A stretch of 64,000 nt of DNA from Zunongwangia atlantica 22II14-10F7 (GCF_002094855.1 NZ_ARYN01000005.1:62001-126000), one strand, 5' to 3'. Shown: positions 8,933-17,112, counted from the stretch's first letter. The notes: a model not told the origin generated them from the sequence alone. A program made the numbers and translations.

Positions 8933-9646
8933 ATGGATACAAAAAACGCAAAAATATTACTTGTTGAAGACGATGCTAAAGTTTGTGCATTTATCAACAA
9001 AGGGCTTACAGAAGAAGGTTTTGAGGTAAGTATTGCTTTAAATGGAAAAGAAGGCTACCAAATGGCCATTTCTAATAATTTCGATTTACTTATCCTGGAT
9101 ATTATGCTACCAGAGATGAATGGTATGGAGATTTGTAAAGCGGTTAGAGAAGAAAACAAGCAGGTTCCTATCCTGTTTCTTACCGCTTTGGGAAGTTCTG
9201 AAAATATTGCAATGGGTTTAAATAGCGGTGCTGATGATTATCTAGCAAAGCCATTTAAGTTTATAGAATTAATTGCCAGAGTTAAAAGTTTACTGCGTAG
9301 ATCACGTAATTTTAACTCTAACATACCAGATAACAGCTATAGATTTGCAGATATTAAACTGAATGATTCTGCAAAAACTGTAAGCAGAAATGGTAAAAAA
9401 ATAGCATTAACTTCTACCGAATATAAACTCTTACTTGCCTTCTTAAAAGCACCTGGAAGAGTAATTTCACGAACAGAATTACTGGAAAATGTTTGGGGTG
9501 TTAATTATGATATTGGCACTAATGTAGTAGATGTTTATGTAAATTACCTTCGGAAAAAATTAGAAAAAGAAAATAACGAAAGACTTATCCATACTGTAAT
9601 AGGAATGGGATATGTTTTAAAAGAAGACGATGAAGACACAGAATAA
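8933..9646 (+). CDS. OmpR/PhoB-family response regulator
   Basis: A 237-residue DNA-binding response regulator. The receiver domain has the acidic pocket VEDD, the phosphorylated aspartate D56 in LLILDIMLP, the switch threonine in LFLTALG and the lysine in DDYLAKPF. The winged-helix output domain has LTSTEYKLLLAFL, RVISRTELLENVWG and VDVYVNYLRKKLE. The frame is open further upstream, but that extension lies in the rho terminator and lacks family similarity, so MDTKNAKILLVEDD is the start. The histidine kinase start overlaps its last 17 bases, so they form one operon. The target genes are unknown. The kinase has a small periplasmic sensor and no metal- or phosphate-specific motif that I can recognise. 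Confidence 0.94.
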   Translation: MDTKNAKILLVEDDAKVCAFINKGLTEEGFEVSIALNGKEGYQMAISNNFDLLILDIMLPEMNGMEICKAVREENKQVPILFLTALGSSENIAMGLNSGADDYLAKPFKFIELIARVKSLLRRSRNFNSNIPDNSYRFADIKLNDSAKTVSRNGKKIALTSTEYKLLLAFLKAPGRVISRTELLENVWGVNYDIGTNVVDVYVNYLRKKLEKENNERLIHTVIGMGYVLKEDDEDTE

Positions 9647-10988
9647 AATTATTCTTTTTCTTACTTCTATATTTCTCGCTTACATTCTTGTTTTTAGCGG
9701 ATTCATTTATTTTTCCATCAGTGATTACTCGTACACAGATTTCTATAAAAGACTGGAGATTAGAGCCATTACCATGGCAAAGATCGAGTTAGAGGACGAT
9801 CAGGACATTAATGCAGTTAAAGAAATACGGCAGGATTTTCTGGAAGAACTACCTAACGAAAAGATCACGATTATAGATCTACAACGCTTTGATATTCATT
9901 CAAAATCAAGTTTATCGATCCCTATTTCTTTTCTGGAAGATATCGAAGATTTAGAACGTGCCTATTATAAAGAGAAAAACACGTTTTATTCAGGAATTAA
10001 ATATCATAATCGCGGCAGGGATTATCTGGTTATTGTTTCTGCAGAAAACTATTACAACACTCACCATATTGTTTATTTAAGAAACCTGTTATTTATAGCG
10101 CTATTAATTTCAATCTTAATTATAGTATTTATTGCCTGGTTCTTTTCCAGAAGAGTGCTTATGCCGTTACAGATCATTATTGAGGATATGAAAAAAATTA
10201 GTACTGAAAACCTCAATTTTCGACTTAGAGAGCCAGAAGATAATGAAGAACTTCGCAGTCTTACCTCTACCTTCAATAACATGTTAAACAGGCTGGAAAC
10301 TTCTTTTGAAACTCAGAAAAACTTTATTAGTAATGCTTCTCACGAACTTAACACGCCTCTAACCTCTATTATCGGAGAGGCGGATGTTACACTTGCTAAA
10401 GAACGTTCTAAAGAAGATTATATATTATCATTAAAAAATATTCTGGAAGAAGCAGGCAAACTGGATAAAAAAACAAAAGCTTTACTTTTTTTAGCCCAAA
10501 CGGGTTATGATGGTAAAGCACAAACTTTTACCAGTCTACGAATAGATGAACTGGTTATCGATGTAAAAGAAACCGTTGAAAAAATCTACCCAGATGCTCA
10601 CATCCATTTAGATTTTGACCTATTACCTGAAAATCCTGAGAAACTCTCTGTAAACGGAAACGCACAACTATTACACCTTGCCATTTCTAACGTGGTAATG
10701 AATGCCTGCAAATATTCTAAGAACGAAAAAGTAAATTTTGCATTGGCAGCCTCAGACAAGGATGTGATCATTGTTGTAAAAGACACAGGCATAGGAATTC
10801 CCGAAAATGATCTGCCATACATCTTTGATCCTTTCTTTAGAGGTAGCAATACTGAAAATTTTCATGGCTACGGAATAGGATTACCTCTTACCCGAAATGT
10901 AATTAACATGCACAATGGCAGCGTAATAGCTACTTCTTCCAAAACAGAAGGAACTGTTATGGAAATTAAAATCCCTATCGCCCTTTAA
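9630..10988 (+). CDS. membrane sensor histidine kinase (HAMP, HisKA, HATPase_c)
   Basis: A 452-residue partner of the response regulator just upstream. Transmembrane helix 1 is at about residues 7-28 and helix 2 at about 150-172, leaving a periplasmic sensor of about 120 residues. A HAMP linker follows (FSRRVLMPLQIIIEDM), then the H-box SNASHELNTPLTSI with phospho-accepting H238, N-box VVMNACKYS, G1 box DTGIGIP, F-box YIFDPFFRG and G2 box GYGIGLPL. All motifs are intact, so it should be active as kinase and phosphatase. The sensor domain is not one I recognise. The Usp-like gene 76 bases downstream may be in the same transcript or a target. Confidence 0.94.
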   Translation: MKTQNKIILFLTSIFLAYILVFSGFIYFSISDYSYTDFYKRLEIRAITMAKIELEDDQDINAVKEIRQDFLEELPNEKITIIDLQRFDIHSKSSLSIPISFLEDIEDLERAYYKEKNTFYSGIKYHNRGRDYLVIVSAENYYNTHHIVYLRNLLFIALLISILIIVFIAWFFSRRVLMPLQIIIEDMKKISTENLNFRLREPEDNEELRSLTSTFNNMLNRLETSFETQKNFISNASHELNTPLTSIIGEADVTLAKERSKEDYILSLKNILEEAGKLDKKTKALLFLAQTGYDGKAQTFTSLRIDELVIDVKETVEKIYPDAHIHLDFDLLPENPEKLSVNGNAQLLHLAISNVVMNACKYSKNEKVNFALAASDKDVIIVVKDTGIGIPENDLPYIFDPFFRGSNTENFHGYGIGLPLTRNVINMHNGSVIATSSKTEGTVMEIKIPIAL

Positions 10989-11064
10989 ATTCTAATGGTA
11001 TTCTAATCTCTTATTAATAGCATTCTAACAATCATGAGATAAGTTTGTTAGAAACAAAATTGCT

Positions 11065-11544
11065 ATGAGAAAGATTTTAATTCCGACAGATTTCTCTGTG
11101 AATTCTCTAACGCTTTTAAAGCGTGCGCTAGATGATTGCGAGCAAAAAACCAATATTGTTTTGGTTTACGGAGCATCACTTTCATCGTCTATCACAGAGC
11201 TTCTTTTTTACTCGAAAGATGATCATCTGGAAGAATTAAAATCTGAAGCTTATAACGAAGCAATTAATGTTCTTGAAAATAAATATCAGGAAATGATTAA
11301 TTCGTTAACCATCGATATTTTCTTTGGTGGCACCAAGAATGCGTTTAATAATTTTATCGAAGGACAAAAAATTACGCATGCTTACCTACCATCTGACGGC
11401 AGAACAATGAAATGTAAAAGGAAAAATGCCTTTAATATTATTCCTTTTTTAAAAGACTCTGATATCGAAATTATAAATGTAGAATATCCAACAGCAATGA
11501 ATGTTGTTTCTAATAGTACATTAGCCAGATTACTGGCTTCTTAG
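11065..11544 (+). CDS. universal stress protein-like (UspA fold), small
   Basis: A 159-residue protein beginning MRKILIPTDFSVNSLTLLKRAL. The pattern of strand, P-T-D-F-S, then an amphipathic helix is the Usp/HUP fold start. The nucleotide-binding glycine motif usually found near the Usp C-terminus (G-x2-G-x9-G-S/T) is not visible, so it may not bind ATP, and overall resemblance beyond the first 40 residues is weak. Co-direction with the two-component genes and the 76-base gap suggest functional linkage. A related role in stress response is an inference from the fold only. Confidence 0.6.
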   Translation: MRKILIPTDFSVNSLTLLKRALDDCEQKTNIVLVYGASLSSSITELLFYSKDDHLEELKSEAYNEAINVLENKYQEMINSLTIDIFFGGTKNAFNNFIEGQKITHAYLPSDGRTMKCKRKNAFNIIPFLKDSDIEIINVEYPTAMNVVSNSTLARLLAS

Positions 11545-11645
11545 ATAAATTGTTTGATTAGTGCCTATGAAAACGATTTTGGTTGTTAGTTAATAGGTTA
11601 ATTTTCGGCTGGGGTGATCGCTGTTACTTCTTTCATCATATTTTT

Positions 11646-11781
11646 GCGTTCACTTCTGATATCCTTAACATGTGGTTACCCCCTGCCGGGAATTTATTCT
11701 AAAGATCTTTTCCTAAGGTAATGGCCGTAATAAATACTATTTTAGGAAATTAAGAAGCCTCGCAATGCGAGGCTTTTATTT
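11646..11781 (+). ncRNA. candidate small structured RNA (possibly 6S-like), unverified
   Basis: A TAnnTTTG box (11639-11646) and an intrinsic terminator (ending about 11781) frame about 130 bases of non-coding sequence. Inside, TTCCTAA (about 11709) can pair with TTAGGAA (about 11742), and GTTACC can pair with GGTAAT, giving a long interrupted hairpin with a C-rich internal strand (ACCCCCTGCC). A single long bulged hairpin followed by a terminator is what a 6S-type RNA looks like, and Flavobacteria have such RNAs. I cannot match it to a family by eye and no upstream TTG is found at the right distance. Treat it as a hypothesis. Confidence 0.35.
11756..11781 (+). terminator. intrinsic terminator
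   Basis: A perfect stem AGCCTCGC/GCGAGGCT is followed by TTTTATTTTTT. It lies 210 bases beyond the Usp-like stop codon, so it may end either that transcript or the separate small RNA proposed here. Confidence 0.85.
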
Positions 11782-11828
11782 TTTATAACCACAAAAAAAG
11801 TAGCTCTAAATCACTAATATCAGCATAT

Positions 11829-11864
11829 TAAAAAACCCTGAAGGTTTTACCAACAGGGTTTTTA
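11829..11864 (-). terminator. intrinsic terminator after tRNA-Gly
   Basis: AAAACCCTG and CAGGGTTTTT form a stem just downstream of the tRNA 3' end on the minus strand, with T-runs in that direction. Confidence 0.75.
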
Positions 11865-11867
11865 TTG

Positions 11868-11940
11868 AGCGGGAGACCGGGTTCGAACCGGCGACATTCA
11901 GCTTGGAAGGCTGACGCTCTACCAACTGAGCTACTCCCGC
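11868..11940 (-). tRNA. tRNA-Gly (anticodon TCC)
   Basis: A 73-base cloverleaf read on the minus strand. The acceptor arms GCGGGAG and CTCCCGC pair perfectly, with a U discriminator. The D-arm contains AGCTCAGTTGGTAGAGC, the anticodon loop is CTTCCAA giving TCC (reads GGA), and the T-arm carries GGTTCGAACC. The 3' CCA is not encoded. A promoter with good matches to both boxes lies directly upstream (11953-11984) and a terminator directly downstream, so it is a single-gene transcript. Confidence 0.97.
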
Positions 11941-11952
11941 CTAAAGCGATGG

Positions 11953-11984
11953 CAAAGATAAATTAGATTTGCCTTTCACTCCAA
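11953..11984 (-). promoter_or_regulatory. promoter of tRNA-Gly (TTG-N21-TATCTTTG)
   Basis: On the minus strand TTG (11984-11982) is followed after 21 bases by TATCTTTG (11960-11953), a full match to the Bacteroidota primary sigma consensus. Transcription would begin about 6 bases before the tRNA 5' end. Confidence 0.75.
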
Positions 11985-11991
11985 ATAATTT

Positions 11992-12417
11992 TCAATATTT
12001 TTTCTGAAAATGATATCCACGTATCACATATCCTTCATTCATATAAAATTTATGCGATTTAAAATTCTCTACATAGGTATTTAATTCTACCGTGGCAGCA
12101 TTATTCTTTTTAGCCAGATCATCTATAAAAGCAAATAAGCGCTTCCCTACTCCTTTTCCGCGGTATTCTTCAGCAATAACAATATGATCTGCTTCGTACA
12201 TTTTACCTGCATAGTGCCTGGTCATTTCCCATATACCAAATACTCCAATAATATTATCTTGATCAAAAATGCCATAACAGGTATAATTTTGAGAAAACAT
12301 ATCTGTAAATCGTTCTTTTAAAACTTCAGCTGAAATAGGTATTATGGCGAGTTGTTGGATAAGCGGAATTATAATATCAATTTCTTCCTTTAAAATCCTG
12401 TTAAATGAAAGCTCCAA
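11992..12417 (-). CDS. GNAT family N-acetyltransferase
   Basis: A 141-residue protein of the Gcn5-related acetyltransferase fold, which transfers acetyl from acetyl-CoA to an amine. The acetyl-CoA binding motif A is clear: EADHIVIAEEYRGKGVGKRL, with the R-G-K-G-V-G pyrophosphate loop. It is followed by AATVELNTYVENFKSHKFY and GYVIRGYHF, the usual second-half pattern of an asparagine and a tyrosine near the thiol. The substrate is unknown. The start is TTG at 12415-12417. It is divergent from the clpP-like gene. Confidence 0.85.
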   Translation of the reverse strand: MELSFNRILKEEIDIIIPLIQQLAIIPISAEVLKERFTDMFSQNYTCYGIFDQDNIIGVFGIWEMTRHYAGKMYEADHIVIAEEYRGKGVGKRLFAFIDDLAKKNNAATVELNTYVENFKSHKFYMNEGYVIRGYHFQKKY

Positions 12418-12482
12418 ATTTTATTTTTCTTCAAAATTAATCATATTTTTATATGATAATAATTTTTTGAAAAGAAAGCATA

Positions 12483-13031
12483 ATGAAAGATAAGCCAGGA
12501 AAAATTCAGGATAAAATAGACGCTAAATTTTTAGAAGAACGCAAGATATTTATGTGGGGACCGGTAGATGATAAATCGGCCAAACACGTGATCGATCGTT
12601 TACTTTATCTTGACTTGGAAGGAAAAGAAGAAATTCAGCTTTATATCAATAGTCCAGGTGGATATGTAACCGATGGATTTGCTATTTACGATACCATACA
12701 GGCTATAGAGGCGCCGGTTTCTACAATTTGTACCGGCCTTGCGGCATCTATGGGATCTATACTTCTTTCAGCAGGAAAAAAAGGAAGACGTTTTATCCAG
12801 CCACATGCAAAGGTAATGATTCATCAACCATCTGGGGGAGCCAGAGGTCAGGCTTCAAATATCGAAATTCAGGCAACAGAAATCCTAAAAACTAAAGAAC
12901 TTAGTGCTAAAATTCTTGCTGAAAATTGCGGACAAACTTTTGAAAAAGTAATGAAGGATTTTAACCGCGATTACTGGATGGATGCACAGGAATCTTTAGA
13001 CTACGGAATAGTTGATGCCATATTAAAATAA
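12483..13031 (+). CDS. clpP: ClpP-family serine protease (second ClpP paralog type)
   Basis: A 182-residue member of the ClpP protease family. The catalytic serine S89 sits in GLAASMGSILLSAG, the histidine in MIHQPSGGARGQ, and the third catalytic position in FNRDYWMDAQESLDYGIVD. The N-terminal region (KIDAKFLEERKIFMWGPVDD) differs from the usual main ClpP start L-x-x-R-I-I-F-L-G, and there is no clpX or tig next to it, whereas the main flavobacterial clpP normally sits with those genes. I therefore read this as an accessory ClpP that may pair with ClpX/ClpA encoded elsewhere or form mixed rings. It is followed after 5 bases by a small GNAT gene in the same transcript. Confidence 0.88.
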   Translation: MKDKPGKIQDKIDAKFLEERKIFMWGPVDDKSAKHVIDRLLYLDLEGKEEIQLYINSPGGYVTDGFAIYDTIQAIEAPVSTICTGLAASMGSILLSAGKKGRRFIQPHAKVMIHQPSGGARGQASNIEIQATEILKTKELSAKILAENCGQTFEKVMKDFNRDYWMDAQESLDYGIVDAILK

Positions 13032-13036
13032 AAACT

Positions 13037-13324
13037 ATGAAAAGCCCAATTAAACATAGAGAAAACGATCGCATGGGCATGTTTTATATGGAAGGCGAGA
13101 AAGGTATTATCGCTGAGCTTACCTATACCAAATCTACAAATGCCGTTATTACTATAGATCATACCGAAGTGAAACGACAATATGAAGGACAAGGAAAAGC
13201 TACAAAGCTAGTCGCCGAAGCCGTTAAATTTGCAAGAGAAAAAGATCTTAAAATTGAACCGCTTTGCCCTTTCGCTGAAGTGATGTTTGATCGCTATGCA
13301 GAATATTCAGATGTTCGGGCATAA
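13037..13324 (+). CDS. small GNAT-like N-acetyltransferase (YjdJ type)
   Basis: A 95-residue minimal acetyltransferase. The acetyl-CoA loop is EVKRQYEGQGKATKLVAEAV (R/Q-x-x-G-x-G/A), followed by KIEPLCPFAEVMFDRY, which matches the short YjdJ/Gcn5-like family with its conserved cysteine after the central strand. Family members are short because the N-terminal half of the GNAT fold is reduced; substrates are mostly unknown. It starts 5 bases after the clpP stop and is followed by a strong terminator, so the two form a closed operon. Confidence 0.83.
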   Translation: MKSPIKHRENDRMGMFYMEGEKGIIAELTYTKSTNAVITIDHTEVKRQYEGQGKATKLVAEAVKFAREKDLKIEPLCPFAEVMFDRYAEYSDVRA

Positions 13325-13340
13325 AGTTTAAAAAAGCTAT

Positions 13341-13384
13341 AAAAAAAGAGGGCTGAAATTGTACAATTTCAGCCCTCTTTTTTT
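13341..13384. terminator. strong bidirectional terminator
   Basis: A near-perfect long stem (AGAGGGCTGAAATTG paired with CAATTTCAGCCCTCT) has A- and T-runs on either side. It separates the clpP-GNAT operon from the convergent transpeptidase gene. Confidence 0.92.
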
Positions 13385-13405
13385 ATAATTCAAGATATAT
13401 CTAAC

Positions 13406-14164
13406 CTAAGCCTTATCGTTTAAAAAAGTACTGTTAGCTAAATAGTCTTGAGAACTCTTATTAATGTACACAACAGAATTTCCTTTAATTGTGTTTATAA
13501 TCTCTTTTGAAATTTTTCTAGGAACAGCAGGACAACCATAACTACGGCCTGCTCTACCCCTACTATCCACAAATTTTTCAGTCACATAATCTGAACCGTG
13601 AATAACAACATAACGTTTTCTCGCATTGCTGTTAAATTTCTTTTCCATTCCATCGATAAAAAGAGAAAGTCCATTTTTACCGTAATAGGTTTCACCGGTT
13701 ACATAAAAACCTAAACTACTTTTATGACTATTAACCGCATTAGAGAAGGTTTTAGCGAATTCCCAACCAGAATTTTTACCGTGTGAGGTAAAAGTATTAA
13801 AAAGTACATCATGATTTTCCATATCTAAAACCCAAAAACGTTTCATTTTAGAGGAAAGGTCAAAATCGATAATTGTAAGCAACTTATTATTTACTTTCCC
13901 TTCATCTTCAAGCTTGTAATAACCTTTCATTGCATTCTGAAAAGTACCAAGATTAGGCATACTTTCATTCCTGTCTTTAAAAGTATCATACAACATACCT
14001 ACTTTATCTTCAAAAGTAAGCTCGGTCTTTTTAATTTCGAAATTATCTAATTCCGCTAATAATTTTTGTTCCTTTTTAATTGAAATTTCAGAAGTTGAAG
14101 TGGATCCCGAAAAGGCAGTTGAGAACATCAAAACTACCGCTACAGTCATTAATCGTTTCGTCAT
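13406..14164 (-). CDS. murein L,D-transpeptidase catalytic domain protein (YkuD_2 type)
   Basis: A 252-residue secreted protein that likely acts on peptidoglycan in the periplasm. The signal peptide is MTKRLMTVAVVLMFSTAFSG. The catalytic region has YVVIHGSDYV followed by GRAGRSYGCPAVPRKI, the H-G-S and S-x-G-C-P motifs of the YkuD_2 subgroup, where the cysteine is the nucleophile. Members of this subgroup are often annotated as transpeptidases without direct proof. I chose the ATG at 14162-14164; the frame is open for 23 more codons upstream, but those residues would place a charged stretch before the signal peptide. It is transcribed toward a terminator shared with the GNAT gene. Confidence 0.87.
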   Translation of the reverse strand: MTKRLMTVAVVLMFSTAFSGSTSTSEISIKKEQKLLAELDNFEIKKTELTFEDKVGMLYDTFKDRNESMPNLGTFQNAMKGYYKLEDEGKVNNKLLTIIDFDLSSKMKRFWVLDMENHDVLFNTFTSHGKNSGWEFAKTFSNAVNSHKSSLGFYVTGETYYGKNGLSLFIDGMEKKFNSNARKRYVVIHGSDYVTEKFVDSRGRAGRSYGCPAVPRKISKEIINTIKGNSVVYINKSSQDYLANSTFLNDKA

Positions 14165-14547
14165 TTTGGGGTTTCTTTTGTTAATTTTATCTAAAATTTT
14201 TGCCAACATACAAAAAATAACATGCTTACACAATTTTTGCGATATATATTTGAATTTTAAGCTCTTGAAGCTTATTTTTCAATATAAAACATGTTAGTTT
14301 ACGAACGCTGTTTCAAACCTATTATTGCATAAACCGAACCATTAAATGTTAAAATTTAATATTTAAATTTGTTAAAATTATTTTCAAAATTATATTTTTG
14401 AGGTTTTAAATCGTTTTCGTGAAGAAATATTTTAGGATATCAATTTTATTCGCCAAAAAGTGAATAACTTTAATAAAACATTAAGGTTGCAGCATTTAGC
14501 AAACTTTTAATTTGTTTTTATCTTTATCCAAAATTTACACCATTACA
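14165..14547. other. divergent promoter region between the transpeptidase gene and gpmI
   Basis: About 380 AT-rich bases without a gene. A consensus promoter for the gpmI direction is at 14369-14400. A small hairpin (TTCGCC/AGTGAA) sits at about 14449-14464 in the predicted gpmI leader, which would be about 140 bases long. Confidence 0.6.
14369..14400 (+). promoter_or_regulatory. promoter upstream of gpmI (TTG-N21-TATTTTTG)
   Basis: TTG at 14369-14371 and TATTTTTG at 14393-14400 are separated by 21 bases, a full match to the Bacteroidota primary promoter. The likely transcription start is near 14406. Confidence 0.65.
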
Positions 14548-16065
14548 ATGAACAAGAAGGTATTATTAATGATATTGGACGGTTGGGGACTTACTCAAAA
14601 TGAAGAAGTTTCTGCTGTAGCAAAAGCCAAAACACCATTTGTAGACGAAATTTCTGAAAAATATCCACATGCGCAACTAAGAACTGACGGAATGAACGTT
14701 GGTTTACCAGAAGGGCAAATGGGAAATAGTGAAGTTGGCCACATGAATCTGGGAGCAGGTCGTGTTGTATACCAAGATCTGGTAAAAATTAACCAGGCTG
14801 TAGAAAACAAAACACTAATAGAAGAGCCGGCTTTACGTGAGGCGTTTGAATATGCCAAAAAGAATGATAAGCCAATCCATTTTATGGGACTTTTAAGTGA
14901 TGGTGGTGTACACTCTCACATAAAACATTTAAAAGGTCTTATTAGCGCTGCTGAAGAGTATGGCATAGAGAAAAAATATCTACATGCTTTTACAGATGGT
15001 CGTGATGTTGATCCACGTTCTGGAAAAGGTTTTGTGGAAGAAATTCTACAACATTTAGATGAAACCAATGCTGAATTAGCCTCTATAATTGGGCGTTATT
15101 ATGCTATGGACCGTGACAAAAGATGGGAACGAGTTGAAAAAGCTTATGACCTGATTGTTAAAGGTGAAGGAAAAGAAACCAAGGACGCCGTAAAAGCTGT
15201 TCAAGAAAGTTATGATGACGATGTAACAGACGAATTTATAAAGCCAATCGTTATCACTAAAGAAGATGGCACACCTGTTGCTAAATTACAAGAGAAAGAT
15301 GTTGTAATATTCTTTAATTTTAGAACAGATCGTGGTAGACAGTTAACGCAGGCATTAAGTCAGGACGATTTCCCAGAGTATGAAATGAAAAAAATGCCTC
15401 TTTACTATGTAACTTTAACCAAGTACGACGATAGCTTTAAAAACGTAAATGTGATCTTTAAAAAAGAAAACATAAAAAGTACCTTAGGTGAAGTATTAGA
15501 GTTTGTTGGGAAAAAGCAGATAAGAATTGCTGAGACCGAGAAATATCCGCACGTTACTTTCTTCTTCTCTGGTGGTCGTGAAGAGCCGTTTAAAGGAGAG
15601 AAAAGAATTATGTGTAATTCTCCAAAAGTTGCAACTTACGATTTACAGCCAGAAATGAGTGCTTACGAAATTAGAGATAAAATCGTACCGGAATTAAATA
15701 AGAAGTCTGCCGATTTTATTTGTTTAAATTTCGCGAATCCCGACATGGTAGGACATACAGGAGTTTTTGAAGCTGCCGTAAAAGCATGTGAAACCGTAGA
15801 TGAATGTGCTAAGGATGTTTGCACAGCAGCGATGGATAATGATTATTCTGTAATTGTAATTGCAGATCATGGTAATAGTGAAACGATGATTAACGAAGAT
15901 GGTTCTCCTAATACCGCGCATACAACTAACCCGGTGCCATTAATTCTTTTAGACAAAGACGTAAAAGAAATAAAAGATGGTAAATTAGGGGATATTGCAC
16001 CAACAATTTTAAAATTAATGGGAATAGATAAACCTGAATTAATGACGCAAGATTCCCTTGTTTAA
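14548..16065 (+). CDS. gpmI: 2,3-bisphosphoglycerate-independent phosphoglycerate mutase
   Basis: Interconverts 3- and 2-phosphoglycerate in glycolysis and gluconeogenesis, using two manganese ions and a phosphoserine intermediate. At 505 residues it has the expected length. MILDGWGL carries the first metal aspartate, GNSEVGHMNLGAGR the catalytic serine (S61), TDGRDVDPRSG the substrate loop, and VIADHGNSETM and NTAHTTNPVP the second metal cluster. The start MNKKVLLMILDGWG is preferred over an upstream in-frame ATG at 14512. It heads a co-directional series of genes that ends with the methyltransferase at 19329; the thioredoxin-like gene follows after 22 bases. Confidence 0.96.
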   Translation: MNKKVLLMILDGWGLTQNEEVSAVAKAKTPFVDEISEKYPHAQLRTDGMNVGLPEGQMGNSEVGHMNLGAGRVVYQDLVKINQAVENKTLIEEPALREAFEYAKKNDKPIHFMGLLSDGGVHSHIKHLKGLISAAEEYGIEKKYLHAFTDGRDVDPRSGKGFVEEILQHLDETNAELASIIGRYYAMDRDKRWERVEKAYDLIVKGEGKETKDAVKAVQESYDDDVTDEFIKPIVITKEDGTPVAKLQEKDVVIFFNFRTDRGRQLTQALSQDDFPEYEMKKMPLYYVTLTKYDDSFKNVNVIFKKENIKSTLGEVLEFVGKKQIRIAETEKYPHVTFFFSGGREEPFKGEKRIMCNSPKVATYDLQPEMSAYEIRDKIVPELNKKSADFICLNFANPDMVGHTGVFEAAVKACETVDECAKDVCTAAMDNDYSVIVIADHGNSETMINEDGSPNTAHTTNPVPLILLDKDVKEIKDGKLGDIAPTILKLMGIDKPELMTQDSLV

Positions 16066-16087
16066 TAAATTAAGCAATACAAAAAAG

Positions 16088-16630
16088 ATGACAAAATTAA
16101 TCCCATTTATGGTTGCCGCACTTTTAGGGTGCGGTACCATAAATACTTCGAAAGAAAATATAAAAGAATCACAGGTGGCCGCTATGCAACAAAGTATGCT
16201 TCTTGGTAAATTCAAAAAAGCAGATTTACTTCAACAGCCATACGCCGCATGGTTTGAGCCAAGATACGAACAGTTTAAGCCTAATACCAAAGCCATAGAA
16301 ACCATAAAAGAAAACATAAACGATTATGAGATCACTATTTTTATGGGAACATGGTGCGGCGATAGCAAAAGAGAAACACCTCGTTTTTTCAAGATTTTAG
16401 ATGAAACTGGTTATAACTTAGATAATTTAACTGCAATTGCAGTAGATTACAGCAAATCTACACCAGAGAAATATGAAGAAAAAGTAGATTTAGATCGTGT
16501 TCCTACAATCATTTTTTATAAGAATGGAAAGGAAGTGAACCGATTTGTAGAGTTTGCACAGGAAAGTCTTGAGGAAGATATCGCTAAAATAGTTAGCGGT
16601 AAAGATTACAAAAACTCATACGCCGAGTAA
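16088..16630 (+). CDS. thioredoxin-like lipoprotein with single-cysteine active site
   Basis: A 180-residue predicted lipoprotein. The lipobox is ALLGC (cysteine about residue 14 of MTKLIPFMVAALLGCG). The thioredoxin fold is shown by ITIFMGTWCGDSKRETPRF, DYSKSTPEKY and the cis-proline segment DRVPTIIFYKNGKEVNRFV. The active site is W-C-G-D-S rather than W-C-x-x-C, so it cannot form the usual intramolecular disulfide; this form is common in Bacteroidota thioredoxin family protein genes. It may be a thiol reductase using one cysteine or a redox-inactive scaffold. The frame is open further upstream, overlapping gpmI, but the lipoprotein signal fixes the start at 16088. Confidence 0.82.
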   Translation: MTKLIPFMVAALLGCGTINTSKENIKESQVAAMQQSMLLGKFKKADLLQQPYAAWFEPRYEQFKPNTKAIETIKENINDYEITIFMGTWCGDSKRETPRFFKILDETGYNLDNLTAIAVDYSKSTPEKYEEKVDLDRVPTIIFYKNGKEVNRFVEFAQESLEEDIAKIVSGKDYKNSYAE

Positions 16631-16689
16631 ATAAATAAGTATTTGAAAACGGATAGTTAACTGCTATTCATTTATTTTTGCTGAACGTT

Positions 16690-17100
16690 ATGTCCCCTAC
16701 ACTAACAATAGCGATAGATTTTGACGGTACTATTGTAGAAAATAAGTACCCAGAAATAGGAAAGCCTCTTTTGTTTGCTTTTGAAACATTAAAAAAGCTA
16801 CAAGATGATGGGCACAACCTTATTCTTTGGACTTACCGCAAAGGCACTCGTTTAGAAGAGGCCGTAACATTTTGTAAAAAAAATGGCATAAATTTCTATG
16901 CCGTTAATAAGAGCTACCCTGAAGAGAATTTTGATGAAAGCTTAAGTCGGAAGATTTTGGCTGATATTTTTATTGACGACCGTAACATAGGAGGTATGTT
17001 AGGTTGGGGAGAAATCTATCAAATGATTTCTACTAAAACAGGTAGCAAGCCCCAAAAACCATTTAAAAAAAAGAAAAACCGATTTTTCGGTAGACTATAA
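16690..17100 (+). CDS. HAD-superfamily hydrolase (BT0820-like)
   Basis: A 136-residue HAD-type phosphatase-like protein. Motif I is AIDFDGTIVEN with the two catalytic aspartates, motif II is LILWTYRKG, and motif IV is DIFIDDRNIGG. Motif III lysine is probably in KNGINFYAVNKSYP. It is a cap-less small HAD found mainly in Bacteroidota. The C-terminal tail KPFKKKKNRFFGRL is strongly basic, so nucleic acid or membrane contact is possible. ATG at 16690 is preferred over the TTG four codons earlier. TATTTTTG at 16673-16680 resembles a -7 box and would give a very short leader. map follows 12 bases later. Confidence 0.8.
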   Translation: MSPTLTIAIDFDGTIVENKYPEIGKPLLFAFETLKKLQDDGHNLILWTYRKGTRLEEAVTFCKKNGINFYAVNKSYPEENFDESLSRKILADIFIDDRNIGGMLGWGEIYQMISTKTGSKPQKPFKKKKNRFFGRL

Positions 17101-17112
17101 AGATTAACACTA

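Larger units (their letters stand above)
11545..11867. other. intergenic region with candidate small RNA and two terminators
   Basis: There is no open frame of useful length between the Usp-like gene and tRNA-Gly. The region contains a TATTTTTG promoter-like box at 11639-11646, a segment with several pairing possibilities, a strong terminator at 11756-11781, and a second terminator at 11829-11864 serving the tRNA on the other strand. Confidence 0.6.
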
